Shown here in pieces: positions 1 to 8,678 of a stretch of 40,103 nucleotides of DNA (positions within the stretch are counted from its first letter, which is position 1; each line of letters starts with the position of its first letter). The stretch covers positions 1-40,103 of the forward strand of contig CAYQDR010000032.1 in assembly GCA_964416315.1 (NCBI GenBank), given 5' to 3'. The position numbers were made by a program, and so were the translations under genes. The DNA is from CAYQDR01 sp964416315. Lineage in GTDB: Bacteria; Methylomirabilota; Methylomirabilia; Rokubacteriales; DASRDR01. The notes beneath the pieces were generated by a model. That model saw nothing but the letters and a program-made list of their open reading frames with translations, did no database searches and was not told the DNA's origin.

Positions 1-63
1 TAGGGAGGGAGCGACGTCGCGGAGGCCGCAGGCCGGAGCCGTCGCGACCAGATGGAGGTCGGC

Positions 64-849
64 GTGAGACTGAAGGGCCAGGTGGCGCTCGTCACGGGGG
101 GAGGGACCGGCATCGGGCGGGGGATCTCGCTCGCGTTCGCCCGCGAGGGCGGGCTGGTGGCGGTGAACTACTCCAAGTCCCGCGACAAGGCGGAGGACAC
201 GGTCCGCCAGGTCCGGGCCGCGGGCGGCCAGGCGATCGCGCTCCAGGCGGACGTCTCGAAGGAGGTCGAGGCGCGCCGCCTCGTCACCGACGTGGTCCGC
301 GAGTGGGGGCGGCTCGACATCCTCGTCAACAACGCGGGCTGGACCAAGCGCGTGCCCCACCCGGACCTCGAGGGCCTCACGGACGAGATCTGGCAGAGGA
401 CCTTCACCGTGAACGTCCTGGGCGCCTGGTACTGCTGCCGGCACGCGATCCCGCAGATGCAGCGACAGGGGCGCGGCTGCATCATCAACGTCACCTCGGT
501 GGCCGCGTTCCACGGGAAGGGCTCCTCGATGGCGTACGCCGCCTCGAAGGCGGCCCTGACGTCCCTCACCCGGTCGCTGGCGCGGGCCTTCGGCCCGACG
601 GTCCGCGTGAACGCCCTCGCCCCCGGGATGGTCGAGACGGGCTTCGTGGAGTGGCCGCCGGGCGAGTACGACGCCGCGCGGCGCGAGGTGGCCACGCCCG
701 ACATTCCGACGGTCGAGGACCTGGGCGAGGCGGCGCTCTACCTCGCCGCGGACGCCAGGGCGACGACCGGGACGACGCTCTTCGTCGACGGTGGGGTCGT
801 GCCGCTCGGGCCGCGCGGCGCGCGTCCGTCGGTCCAGCCCAAGCCGTAG
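64..849 (+). CDS. SDR family NAD(P)-dependent oxidoreductase
   Basis: A classical short-chain dehydrogenase/reductase of 261 residues, the usual length. The Rossmann glycine motif TGGGTGIG lies at residues 11-18, NNAG at 89-92, and the catalytic Ser145, Tyr158 and Lys162 (YAASK) are in place; VDGG near the C-terminus is also typical. It probably interconverts an alcohol and a ketone in the cytoplasm; the substrate cannot be read from sequence. I chose GTG at 64 because GGAGGT (54-59) sits just upstream and the protein then begins VRLKGQVALVTGG, as in relatives; an in-frame ATG at 52 is possible. It is followed 16 bases later by an MFS transporter, so the two may handle the same compound. Confidence 0.9.
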   Translation: MRLKGQVALVTGGGTGIGRGISLAFAREGGLVAVNYSKSRDKAEDTVRQVRAAGGQAIALQADVSKEVEARRLVTDVVREWGRLDILVNNAGWTKRVPHPDLEGLTDEIWQRTFTVNVLGAWYCCRHAIPQMQRQGRGCIINVTSVAAFHGKGSSMAYAASKAALTSLTRSLARAFGPTVRVNALAPGMVETGFVEWPPGEYDAARREVATPDIPTVEDLGEAALYLAADARATTGTTLFVDGGVVPLGPRGARPSVQPKP

Positions 850-865
850 CGCCGCCGGCGACCGC

Positions 866-2119
866 ATGGCGGTCGTGACCGCACGCCGCGGCGATGCGGC
901 CTGGGTGGCGGGCCTCTGCCTCTCCCGCTTCCTCATGGCGCTCGTCTTCACGAGCTACGCGGCCGTCCTGCCCGTGCTCCAGCGCGAGTGGCAGATGTCC
1001 GCGGCCGTCGCCGGGTCGGTGGCCTCGGCGTTCCAGATCGGGTACGCGATCTCGCTCGTCACGCTGAACCTGGTCGCCGACCGGGTCGGGGCGCGTCCCG
1101 TGTTCCTCTGGTCCAGCCTCGCGGGCGCGCCGGCCGCGATGGCGTTCGCCCTCTTCGCGAACGGCCCGCTCTCGGCGGCGATCCTCTACGGCCTCACCGC
1201 CCTCGTCATCGGCGGCAACTACACCCCGGGTCTCATCCTCATCGCCGACCGCTTTCCTCCAGCGACGCGGGGCCGGGCGACCGGGTTCTTCCTCGCGGCG
1301 ACCTCGGTCGGGTACGCGGGCTCGCTGTTCCTCACCGGCGCGGTGCTGGCGGGGTGGGGGTGGCGCGCGGCGCTGGTCGCCGCCTCTCTCGGGCCGGTGC
1401 TGGGCGCGCTCGCCGCGGTGTGGACCGTCTGGGACACGCCGACCGTCGTGCACCCGCGGACGGCGGGCCAGGGGTTCACCTCGGAGGTCCTCAACAACCC
1501 CGGGGCGCTGCTCCTGATGGCGGCGTACACCTGCCACTCCTGGGAGCTCCTCGGCATGTGGGCGTGGACGCCGGCGTTCCTCTCGGCCGCGCTCATGCTC
1601 CAGGGGACCGACCTCGGCCGGGCGACCGGCGGGGGCGCGCGCCTCACGGCGCTCTTCCACCTGACCGGGTTCGTCGCCTCGATGACGGCCGGCTACCTCT
1701 CCGACCGCTTCGGCCGCACCACGGTGATCATCGCCATGCTCACCGTCAGCACCGCGTGCTCCTTCCTCTTCGGCTGGCTGGTCGCCGCGCCGTTCTGGGT
1801 CCTGCTCGCGGTGGGGCTCATCTACGGCTTCAGCGCCGTCGGCGACTCGCCGGTCCTCTCGGTGGGGCTCACGGAGGTCGTGGCGCCGCGCGTCCTCGGC
1901 TCCGCCCTCGCGCTCCGGTCGCTCCTCGGGTTCGGCGCGGGGGCGATCGCCCAGTCGGCCTTCGGCGCGGTCCTCGACGCGACGAACCCCGGGCCGCCCT
2001 ATGCCGTCTGGGGGTGGGCGTACGGGCTGCTCGGGCTCGGCGGCGCCGCCGGCCTCCTCTCCGCCGTCTGGCTCCGGCTGCGCCCGGAGAGCCGCCGCCT
2101 GGCCAGCGGCCTGCGCTGA
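866..2119 (+). CDS. MFS transporter
   Basis: A 417-residue major facilitator superfamily permease with about twelve hydrophobic segments. The cytoplasmic loop between helices 2 and 3 carries LVADRVGARP, a match to the family signature (D-R-x-G-x-R), and its second-half counterpart YLSDRFGRTT is also present. This points to a proton-coupled antiporter or symporter in the inner membrane; the substrate is unknown. The start is ATG at 866, beginning MAVVTARRGDAAW, because the in-frame sequence upstream overlaps the SDR gene and is arginine/serine-rich out-of-frame coding. The 16-base gap suggests one transcript with the SDR. It ends 12 bases from the stop of the convergent glycosyltransferase. 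Confidence 0.92.
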   Translation: MAVVTARRGDAAWVAGLCLSRFLMALVFTSYAAVLPVLQREWQMSAAVAGSVASAFQIGYAISLVTLNLVADRVGARPVFLWSSLAGAPAAMAFALFANGPLSAAILYGLTALVIGGNYTPGLILIADRFPPATRGRATGFFLAATSVGYAGSLFLTGAVLAGWGWRAALVAASLGPVLGALAAVWTVWDTPTVVHPRTAGQGFTSEVLNNPGALLLMAAYTCHSWELLGMWAWTPAFLSAALMLQGTDLGRATGGGARLTALFHLTGFVASMTAGYLSDRFGRTTVIIAMLTVSTACSFLFGWLVAAPFWVLLAVGLIYGFSAVGDSPVLSVGLTEVVAPRVLGSALALRSLLGFGAGAIAQSAFGAVLDATNPGPPYAVWGWAYGLLGLGGAAGLLSAVWLRLRPESRRLASGLR

Positions 2120-2131
2120 GCGGCCGGCCCG

Positions 2132-3814
2132 CTACCGCGGCAGCGGATCGAGCCGGACCAGCACGACGCGTCTGGGTCCGAGTCGCGTCTCCTCGAGCGG
2201 GACCACTCCGCGGTGTTCGAACACCTCGCCGTCGTCGTTGTCGACGAGCGCGTACCGGGGTTCGGTCGGCGAGCGGACCGCCAGCAGCTCGGACGGCCCG
2301 GGAAGCGGCTGGATCGGGCGCTCGAGGTAGAAGGCGACGATGAAGCTATAGTCCACGAGGAGGGACAGGAGCGGCAGCCCGGGCGGCACGGCCGCGCGGA
2401 CGCGCCCCGCGAAGTCGCGGACCGGGAACCGCGCTTCGTACTGCGGGCCGCGGACCGTCGCGACGGCCAGGAGCAGGGCGCCGAGCACGCCCACGAGCAC
2501 GCCGAAGGTCGCCGCCGGCCGGCCGCGGCGCCAGGGAAGGCAGACGGCCAGCGCTCCCGCGAGGAGAAGGGCGACGAGCGCGGCGAGGCGCGCGGGGTCC
2601 GCGGGCACGAGCGTGTCCACCATGCGGCCGGGGATCAGGCGGCGCGGGGTGACGGCGAGTCCGACCGCGAGCAGCGCCGCCGCCCCGCTCACGAGCGCGA
2701 GCGGGACGCCGACCCAGCGGGACCGGCGCGGCCCGGCGAGCGCCCGGTCCCAGAGCCAGCCCACCATCAGCGCCGCGGCCGGGTACAGGGGCAGGAGATA
2801 CGCTCCCCGCTTCGAGGTCGAGAGGCTGAAGAAGACGAAGCCGCTCGCGAACCACGCGAGCGGGAAGCGAAAGGGCTGCGGCGGCCCCCCGTCGCTCCCC
2901 GCGTCACCCCCGGCGCCCCCGGGCCCGCTCCGCCAGCCCAGCACCATGGCGCCCGGGAGGAACAGGACCCACGGGAAGAACTCCGCCGTGAACTCGCCGA
3001 GGTAGTAGTACCAGGCTTCGGCATGCACCCAGGTCTGCGTGTAGCGGACGAGGTGCTGCCGCACCACGGCCTCGTAGAGGTAACTCCGCCCGTGCTGGGC
3101 GACCGCCGGCCCGAACCAGAGGAGGACCACCGCGAGGAAGACGCCGAGGCCGAGCCCGAGGCGCAGGCGCGCCGGCACGCGGCGCGCCGGCCCCGTCGCC
3201 AGGAGGTAGGTCGTGCCGGCGAGGAGCGGGAGCACGAGGCCGAGGAGGCCCTTCGACAGGACGCCGAGGGCCATCGCGGCGTACGCCACGACTGCCCAGC
3301 GCGCGCCCCCCGACCCGAGCCCACGCCAGAGGCCGAGACAGGCGAGCGTGACGAATGCCGTGAGGAACTGGTCCGGGTGCCCCTGCCGCGCGTACCAGAA
3401 GAAGAGGTTGCTCGTGGCGAGGACGAGGGCCGACAGGAGACCCGCCCGCGCGCCGAAGAGATCCGTTCCCAGCCGGTACACGAGGAGGAGGGTCGCGAGG
3501 GCGCCCGCGGCCGCGGGCAGGCGCGCCGTCACCTCGTCGAGCCGACCCCCGCGGAGCCACGCGAGGCCCGCCGTCGCCCAGAAGTAGAGCGGGGGCTTGT
3601 CCGGGTAGAGCTCGCCGAACAGGCGCGCGACCAGGAGGGGCCCGCCGTGGAGCATCTCCCGCGCCGCCAGGGCATACTTCGCTTCGAGCGGATGGCGGAG
3701 GATCTCGATCCCGAGGCCCGGGAGATAGAGCGCCAGGGCGAGGGCGACGATCAGCCCGATGCCTGCCGCGCGCCGCCGGGTCCCGCCCGCCGCCCCGGGC
3801 GGACGGGCACTCAC
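2132..3814 (-). CDS. GT39 (ArnT/PMT-like) membrane glycosyltransferase, copy 1
   Basis: A 560-residue integral membrane protein with many hydrophobic segments and the PMT/ArnT layout: a first helix, a periplasmic loop, then YPDKPPLYFW typical of the family. Such enzymes transfer a sugar from a polyprenyl-phosphate donor to lipid A or protein at the periplasmic face. The start is GTG at 3814, whose last two bases form part of the TGA stop of the upstream paralogue (GTGA overlap), so translation is coupled; an in-frame ATG at 3892 would overlap that gene by 80 bases. The first loop, where relatives have DPDE or DRDE, reads HPLEAKYA, keeping the Glu but not the Asp residues, so donor chemistry may differ or be lost. 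Confidence 0.85.
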   Translation of the reverse strand: MSARPPGAAGGTRRRAAGIGLIVALALALYLPGLGIEILRHPLEAKYALAAREMLHGGPLLVARLFGELYPDKPPLYFWATAGLAWLRGGRLDEVTARLPAAAGALATLLLVYRLGTDLFGARAGLLSALVLATSNLFFWYARQGHPDQFLTAFVTLACLGLWRGLGSGGARWAVVAYAAMALGVLSKGLLGLVLPLLAGTTYLLATGPARRVPARLRLGLGLGVFLAVVLLWFGPAVAQHGRSYLYEAVVRQHLVRYTQTWVHAEAWYYYLGEFTAEFFPWVLFLPGAMVLGWRSGPGGAGGDAGSDGGPPQPFRFPLAWFASGFVFFSLSTSKRGAYLLPLYPAAALMVGWLWDRALAGPRRSRWVGVPLALVSGAAALLAVGLAVTPRRLIPGRMVDTLVPADPARLAALVALLLAGALAVCLPWRRGRPAATFGVLVGVLGALLLAVATVRGPQYEARFPVRDFAGRVRAAVPPGLPLLSLLVDYSFIVAFYLERPIQPLPGPSELLAVRSPTEPRYALVDNDDGEVFEHRGVVPLEETRLGPRRVVLVRLDPLPR

Positions 3815-5436
3815 GGGCACGGTCCCTCCTCGGGCGGGCTCGCCAGCAGGAGGTACCCGCCGCGGGCATCGAGTGGCGCGAGCGCCGCCCACGGCGATGG
3901 GAGCCTGTCGGCCAGGGCGTGCGGCGTCACGAGGAACAGCCGGCCCGGCGCCGCCTCGATCGCGGGGAGTCGGGCGTGCTCGCGGGCGCCGAGGAACACG
4001 ACCGGTCTCTGCGCGTAGAAGGCGAGGCTGGGGCGGTACGGCCCCAGGGCGACCAGCGTGTCGCAGGGGCGCACGGTGGAGCGCGCGCCCCGGATCAGCT
4101 CTCCCGGGGGCGCGACGAACTCAGCGCTGAAGGCCGGGAGGACGACGTGGAGGCCGAGCGCGAGCAGGAGCGCGCTCAGGAGTGCGAGGGCGCGGAAGAG
4201 CCGCGTGCCGTCGCGGAGGACGGCGGCGGCTCCCGCGGCCAGCGCGACCGCGGCGACCGCGACGATGCCCTGCGGGAGCGCCGCCCCGGGGGCCGCCGGG
4301 TACGCGGACGCGAGGAGGCGCCCGACCGCGGGCCCCAGCGCGGCGGCGGCGAGCAGCGTCCCGCCCACGAGGAGTCCCAGCAGGGCGAGGAGGATGCGCG
4401 CGAGGGCCGGCGCGGCGGACGGCCAGGTCGCGGCGAGGAGCAGCGCCGCCGCCGGGAAGAGGGGCGCGACGTAGTGGGGGAGGCGGCTCTGGAACAGGGA
4501 GAAGAGGACGAGCCCGCCGAGGACCCACGCCGCGGCGAAGACCGTGGCCGCGCCCGCACGGTCGGTCGCGGCGCGGGCTCGCGCGCCCCGGAGCGCGCCG
4601 CCGAGCGCGCCGGGCAGGAGCGCGCTCCAGGGGAACAGCCCGGCGAGCACCACGGGCACGTAGAACAGCGCGGTCCCGCCGGGGCCGGTGACGGTCCGGA
4701 AGACCCGTCCGAGCGTCTCGCCCCGCGCCCGCGCGGCGTAGTCGGCCCCGTGCTCCCAGAACATCGCGGCGTACCAGGGACCCGCCAGGCCGAGGAGGAG
4801 CGCCAGCCCCCAGAGGGGGCGCCCCTCGCGCCAGGCGCGCCCCCAGCCCCCCGCGAGCCCGAGGTAGGCGGCGATCCCGACCGTCGGGACGAGGATGCCG
4901 ACGGGACCCTTGGTCAGGGCGCCCAGCGCCATCGCCGCGTACGCCGCCGCGTACCACCGCCCGCGGGGCGGCGGGCCGTGGTGCGCGCGGAAGAAGGCGA
5001 AGCCGGCGGCCGTGGTCCAGAGGACCAGGACCGCATCGGTCAGCGCCATCCGGGCGATCGCGACGAACTCCGCCGCGAGGAGCAGGATCAGGGCCGCGCG
5101 GAACGCCGTCGCCGCGCCGAAGGCCCAGCGCGCGAAGCCGTACTGGAGCCCGACGACCGCGGCGGCGGCGATGGCGGACGGCAGGCGGGCGGCGACCTCG
5201 TTGACGCCGAAGGTGGCGTAGGTCCCCGCCATGAGCCAGTAGACGAAGGCGGGCTTCGCGAAGCGCGGGGCGTAGTTCAGCGTGGGCGTGATCCACGACC
5301 GCTGCTCGAGCATCTCCCGCGCGGCCTCGGCGTTGGCGCCTTCGTCGCGATCCGTCAAGGCCGTCGCGCCGAGTCCGGCGAAGAGGAGGAGGAGGGCCAG
5401 GCCGGCGAGGACGGCGAGGTGCCAGCGCGTGCTCAC
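3811..5436 (-). CDS. GT39 (ArnT/PMT-like) membrane glycosyltransferase, copy 2
   Basis: A 541-residue multi-spanning membrane glycosyltransferase of the ArnT/PMT superfamily. After the first hydrophobic helix the loop holds DRDEGANAEAAREML (residues 29-43), the acidic motif expected near the active site, followed by APRFAKPAFVYW, the usual KPP/KP-x-F-x-YW element. Its donor is expected to be a polyprenyl-phosphate sugar; the acceptor may be lipid A or another envelope glycan. It is the first gene of a two-gene minus-strand operon and overlaps copy 1 by four bases. It is divergent from a PAP2 phosphatase and a GT9 glycosyltransferase, which fits a shared role in envelope glycolipid synthesis. 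Confidence 0.88.
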   Translation of the reverse strand: MSTRWHLAVLAGLALLLLFAGLGATALTDRDEGANAEAAREMLEQRSWITPTLNYAPRFAKPAFVYWLMAGTYATFGVNEVAARLPSAIAAAAVVGLQYGFARWAFGAATAFRAALILLLAAEFVAIARMALTDAVLVLWTTAAGFAFFRAHHGPPPRGRWYAAAYAAMALGALTKGPVGILVPTVGIAAYLGLAGGWGRAWREGRPLWGLALLLGLAGPWYAAMFWEHGADYAARARGETLGRVFRTVTGPGGTALFYVPVVLAGLFPWSALLPGALGGALRGARARAATDRAGAATVFAAAWVLGGLVLFSLFQSRLPHYVAPLFPAAALLLAATWPSAAPALARILLALLGLLVGGTLLAAAALGPAVGRLLASAYPAAPGAALPQGIVAVAAVALAAGAAAVLRDGTRLFRALALLSALLLALGLHVVLPAFSAEFVAPPGELIRGARSTVRPCDTLVALGPYRPSLAFYAQRPVVFLGAREHARLPAIEAAPGRLFLVTPHALADRLPSPWAALAPLDARGGYLLLASPPEEGPCP

Positions 5437-5521
5437 ACGGGTGATTCTACCGCCCCCGCCTCCTCTCTCTCATCGGGGAGCGGGCCGGGGTGCGGGCGGG
5501 CCGCTCAGCAGCGGGTTGGTG

Positions 5522-5575
5522 GTCCACGCGGTCCTGAACGAGGCGCTCCGAGCGCGGGCGTTGCCCGCGCAATCG
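5522..5575 (-). repeat. REP-like hairpin repeat, copy A (inverted)
   Basis: Read on the minus strand this begins CGATTGCGCGGGCAACGCCC and continues with a GCTCGGAGCGCCTCGTTCAGG tract. It matches copies B (16544) and C (17859) over about 45 bases, in the opposite orientation. The core GCGGGC-n3-GCCCGC can form a hairpin. It lies in the 247-base gap between divergent genes; apart from this and the promoter near 5649 I see nothing else there. Confidence 0.75.
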
Positions 5576-5648
5576 AACGGGCACGACGCTACCCGAGGCC
5601 GGGCCGGACCGCCAAGGAAAATCAGCGTCCCGGCGCCCCCGGGCTGGC

Positions 5649-5678
5649 TTGACACGGCCCGAACGCCGGTGCTACTGA
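5649..5678 (+). promoter_or_regulatory. Candidate sigma-70 promoter of the PAP2-GT9 run
   Basis: A perfect -35 TTGACA (5649-5654) is followed after 18 bases by TACTGA (5673-5678). The start codon at 5684 is only five bases further, so the transcript would have little or no leader. The -10 is imperfect. Confidence 0.45.
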
Positions 5679-5683
5679 GAGCC

Positions 5684-6382
5684 ATGCGGTGGCTCAGGCG
5701 TCTCGGGCGCGCGTCGGGGCTCGTCGGGCTGCTCGTCGCGCTCGCCGTGGCCGTCCCGCTGGACGCGACGATCCACGACCTCACGTTCAGGTACGTCGTC
5801 TCCCACGAGCTCAGGCTCGTCGCGAACGGGCTCACCGCGCTCGGCACGGCGTGGCTCGCCACGGGGCTCCTCGCGATCATCGCGGTGGCGGGACACCGCG
5901 CGGGGGACGCGGCGCTCGTGCGGGCCGCGCTGGGCGGCATCGTCGGCGTGGCGGCGACGGGCATCGCCACGGAGCTCACCAAGCAGGCCACGTGCCGGGC
6001 ACGACCGAGGCTCGTGGAAGGCTGGGGCGTCGGGGCGGCGCCGGACCCGGCGACCACCGGACGCACCACCGGGTTCGGCTTCTTCCGCTGGCCCTGCTTC
6101 GCGGACTCGCGCTTCCACAGCTTCCCCTCGGGCCATGCCGCGACGGCGTTCGCGACGGCGGCCGCCCTCCGCCGCGCCGCCCCGGCGCGGCGCCGCCTCT
6201 GGCTCGCCGTGGCGGCGGGCGTCGCCGCGTCGCGGGTGCTGCTCAACGCGCATTTCGTCTCCGACGTGGTCGGCGGGGCCGCGCTGGGCTGGTGGGTGGG
6301 GCATCTCGGGCAGGCGCTGGCGGACCGGGTCCGGCTGCGGGTCGCGCCGGCCGCGTCGCCGCCGGAGGCGCGCTCCGGGTGA
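5684..6382 (+). CDS. PAP2 superfamily lipid phosphatase
   Basis: A 232-residue membrane protein with all three PAP2 motifs: K-x6-RP at Lys100-Pro108, PSGH at 148-151, and SR-x5-H-x3-D at Ser183-Asp194. The two motif histidines act as base and phosphate-accepting nucleophile in this family. It has about five or six hydrophobic segments and a 40-residue insertion between motifs 1 and 2 (around residues 110-145) rich in Gly/Pro/Phe. Likely substrates are undecaprenyl pyrophosphate, phosphatidic acid or lipid A phosphate. Its stop overlaps the GTG start of the next glycosyltransferase by four bases. Together with the divergent GT39 pair this suggests polyprenyl-phosphate recycling or lipid A remodelling, which is inference. 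Confidence 0.9.
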   Translation: MRWLRRLGRASGLVGLLVALAVAVPLDATIHDLTFRYVVSHELRLVANGLTALGTAWLATGLLAIIAVAGHRAGDAALVRAALGGIVGVAATGIATELTKQATCRARPRLVEGWGVGAAPDPATTGRTTGFGFFRWPCFADSRFHSFPSGHAATAFATAAALRRAAPARRRLWLAVAAGVAASRVLLNAHFVSDVVGGAALGWWVGHLGQALADRVRLRVAPAASPPEARSG

Positions 6383-7374
6383 TCCCCGCGCGCCGCTGCC
6401 TGGTCATCCACGCGGGCGCGCTGGGGGACGTCCTCCTCGCGCTCCCGGCGCTCGCCCACCTCGGACGGCTCGGGTTCCACCGGGTCCTGGCGGCGGCGCC
6501 GCGTCTGGTGGCGCTCCTCGAGGGCTCGCCGGCGGCGGAGGAAGGGATCGAGCTCGATCGCCTCGGGCTCCATCACCTGTTCACCTCGACGCCGGACGCG
6601 GCCGCGCTGGACATGCTGGCCGCCTACGATGTCGTGGTCTCCTGGTTCGGCGCCGGCGAGCCGATCTACGCGGCGCACCTCGGGCGCCTCGGCCGTCCCG
6701 TCGTGATCGCCCGCGCCGCGCCGTCCCCGGAGGCGTGCCGCCACGCGAGCTGGCACCTCATCGAGACCCTGGCCTCGCTCGGGCCCGTCCCGGACGCGCT
6801 GCCGGCCGTGCGGCTCTGCGCGCACCCGGCCGAGCGCGCCTGGGTGGAGGCGTGGCTCGGCGGGCGGGGGCTCCGCCCGGGCGAGGCCGTGGCGCTCCAC
6901 CCCGGCGCCGGCGGGCCCGCCAAAGCCTGGCCCGGGTTCCCGGCGCTCGCCCGGCGGCTCGCGGCCGCGGGCCTGCCGGCGGTCGTCGTCGCCGGGCCGG
7001 CCGACGCGGCAGCGGTGGCACGGCTCGTCGAGGACGCCGGTGTCGCGGGCGCGGTGATCGCCCGCGACCTCCCGCTTCCGCGCCTCGTGGCGCTCTTCGA
7101 GGCGGCGCGGGCGTTCGTCGGGAACGACTCGGGCCTGAGCCACCTGGCGGCGGCCGTCGGCTGTCCCACGCTCGCCCTGTTCGGCCCCACCGATGCGGCG
7201 GTCTGGGCGCCCGTCGGGCCGCGCGCGCGCGCGCTCGCGGGCGATGGGCCGGGCGCTGCGGATCCCTGGGATGGTCTCACGCCCGAGCGCGTCGCGGCAG
7301 CGACGGCCGAGCTCGTGCAGGCGGCCCCGGCGCCGGCCACCGCGCAGTCGGCGAGTCCTCTGCTCCACCCCTAA
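6379..7374 (+). CDS. Glycosyltransferase family 9 (heptosyltransferase-like)
   Basis: A 331-residue cytoplasmic GT-B enzyme. The N-terminal part (LVIHAGALGDVLLALPAL) is the ADP-heptose transferase signature. The C-terminal Rossmann half carries ALHPGAGGPAKAWP, the nucleotide-sugar binding GAG/KxWP element, and VGNDSGLSHLAAAVGCPTLA, the conserved NDSG-HLAAA-G-P-T stretch. It probably adds heptose or a related sugar to the lipopolysaccharide core. The GTG start at 6379 overlaps the PAP2 stop (GTGA), indicating coupled translation. The last 25 residues are Ala/Pro-rich and likely disordered. Confidence 0.88.
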   Translation: MIPARRCLVIHAGALGDVLLALPALAHLGRLGFHRVLAAAPRLVALLEGSPAAEEGIELDRLGLHHLFTSTPDAAALDMLAAYDVVVSWFGAGEPIYAAHLGRLGRPVVIARAAPSPEACRHASWHLIETLASLGPVPDALPAVRLCAHPAERAWVEAWLGGRGLRPGEAVALHPGAGGPAKAWPGFPALARRLAAAGLPAVVVAGPADAAAVARLVEDAGVAGAVIARDLPLPRLVALFEAARAFVGNDSGLSHLAAAVGCPTLALFGPTDAAVWAPVGPRARALAGDGPGAADPWDGLTPERVAAATAELVQAAPAPATAQSASPLLHP

Positions 7375-7392
7375 CCGAGGGAGGGCAGTCGC

Positions 7393-8301
7393 ATGGAGAA
7401 CATCGGCTGGGGCACGTTCTTCGTCATCGTCGTCGTGTTCATCTTCCTGTGGACGGCCATCCGGATCGTCTCGGAGTACCAGCGTCTCGTCGTCTTCCGC
7501 CTCGGCCGGGCGATCGGCGAGAAGGGCCCTGGCCTCGTCATCGTGATCCCGTTCATCGACCGGGTCGTGCGCGTGGACCTGCGCGAGTCCTTCCTCGACA
7601 TCCCGCAGCAGACGTGCATCACGCTCGACAACGCGCCGATCAACATCGACTTCCTCATCTACTGGAAGGTCGTGGACCCGTCGGCGTCGGTCCTCCACGT
7701 GGAGGACTACGCGGGCGCCGCCCAGGGCGTGGCGACCACGACGCTGCGCGCGGTGGTCGGCGACCTCCGCCTCGACGACGTGCTGGCCAAGCGCGAGCAG
7801 ATCAACACGGTCCTCCGGACGAAGCTCGACGAGGTCACCGAGCGCTGGGGCGTGAAGGTCACCTCCGTCGAAATCCGGGAAATCCAGCCGCCGGCCGAGG
7901 TTCAGTTGGCGATGAACAAGCAGATGGCGGCGGAGCGGACCCGCCGCGCGGTCGTGCTCGAGGCCGACGGGACCCGCGAGGCGGCGATCAAGGTGGCGGA
8001 GGGCGACAAGCAGTCGGCGATCCTCAAGGCCGAGGGGGACCGGCAGGCGACGATCCTCCGCGCCGAGGCGGACCGCCAGGCGGCGATCCTCCGCGCGGAA
8101 GGGTTTTCGCTGGCCCTCCAGACCATCTACCAGGTCGCCCAGCACGTGGACGCGAAGACCATGGGCCTCCAGTACCTCGACGCCCTCCGCGCCCTCGGGG
8201 CGAGCCCGGCGACCAAGATCGTCTTTCCGATGGAGTTCACCTCGCTCCTCCGGCCGTTCGCCGGGGCGGCCGCGGTGCCGGACGGCGGAACCGGGCGGTG
8301 A
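7393..8301 (+). CDS. SPFH/stomatin-prohibitin family membrane protein (slipin-like)
   Basis: A 302-residue protein with one N-terminal hydrophobic helix (residues about 5-25), then an SPFH domain containing EYQRLVVFRLGR and PFIDRVVRVDLRE, both typical of stomatin/slipin. From about residue 170 to 240 it has a charged, alanine-rich helical repeat (variations on AAILRAEGDRQ, four or so units) expected to form a coiled coil for oligomer assembly. Stomatins form large membrane-bound rings that organise proteases or lipid domains. The usual partner, an NfeD-type protease, is not adjacent. GGGAGGG upstream (7379-7385) supports the ATG at 7393. Confidence 0.92.
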   Translation: MENIGWGTFFVIVVVFIFLWTAIRIVSEYQRLVVFRLGRAIGEKGPGLVIVIPFIDRVVRVDLRESFLDIPQQTCITLDNAPINIDFLIYWKVVDPSASVLHVEDYAGAAQGVATTTLRAVVGDLRLDDVLAKREQINTVLRTKLDEVTERWGVKVTSVEIREIQPPAEVQLAMNKQMAAERTRRAVVLEADGTREAAIKVAEGDKQSAILKAEGDRQATILRAEADRQAAILRAEGFSLALQTIYQVAQHVDAKTMGLQYLDALRALGASPATKIVFPMEFTSLLRPFAGAAAVPDGGTGR

Positions 8302-8678
8302 GGCGGACCCGCCGTCGCGTCCTGCGTCACGGCGGGGAGGGGGTGGCGGCGGCGCTGAACGACACCGTGCGCGCGTGGAGCGGCGTCCGCATCGCTCCGA
8401 TGTTCGGCCGCTGGGGGTACTTCGTGGGCGACCAGCTCTTCGGCTGCTACCCGCTGCGCGCGAAGGACCACGACCTCTGGGTCCGACTCTCGCGCGACGA
8501 CCAGGCGCGCGCACTTGCCGCGGGCAGCGCCCGGCCACACCGGCGCTTCGCCGCCCGTGGCTGGATCGAGTGCGACGTGACGGGTCCCGGGGAGCTCGGG
8601 CGCGCCGTCAAGTGGCTCCGGCGGGGCTACGAGCACGCGCGCCGGGAGCCCGCCCCGGAGGGCGGGCCGCCGTGCTGA
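8298..8678 (+). CDS. TfoX/Sxy N-terminal domain-like protein
   Basis: A small protein of about 126 residues. RIAPMFGRWGYFVGDQLFG matches the TfoX N-terminal domain hallmark (MFG-x-x-G-x-F/Y). The rest (LWVRLSRDDQARA, GWIECDV) follows the same fold. In gamma-proteobacteria TfoX regulates competence, but stand-alone domains elsewhere have no known role. The GTG at 8298 overlaps the SPFH stop (GTGA); a second in-frame GTG at 8343 has a GGAGG only two bases away, so the first start looks better. Its stop codon lies inside the start of the next gene. Confidence 0.7.
   Translation: MRRTRRRVLRHGGEGVAAALNDTVRAWSGVRIAPMFGRWGYFVGDQLFGCYPLRAKDHDLWVRLSRDDQARALAAGSARPHRRFAARGWIECDVTGPGELGRAVKWLRRGYEHARREPAPEGGPPC

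Noticed and set aside
2213..5652. Long plus-strand frames over the GT39 genes
   Set aside because: Their translations are charged, repetitive sequences rich in Arg/Glu/Gly; the minus strand has membrane helices and family motifs.
5470..8538. A 1022-codon open frame on the minus strand
   Set aside because: It runs opposite to well-supported PAP2, GT9 and SPFH genes, is full of Arg/Pro/Gly low-complexity sequence and matches no family; it is a by-product of high GC at third positions.
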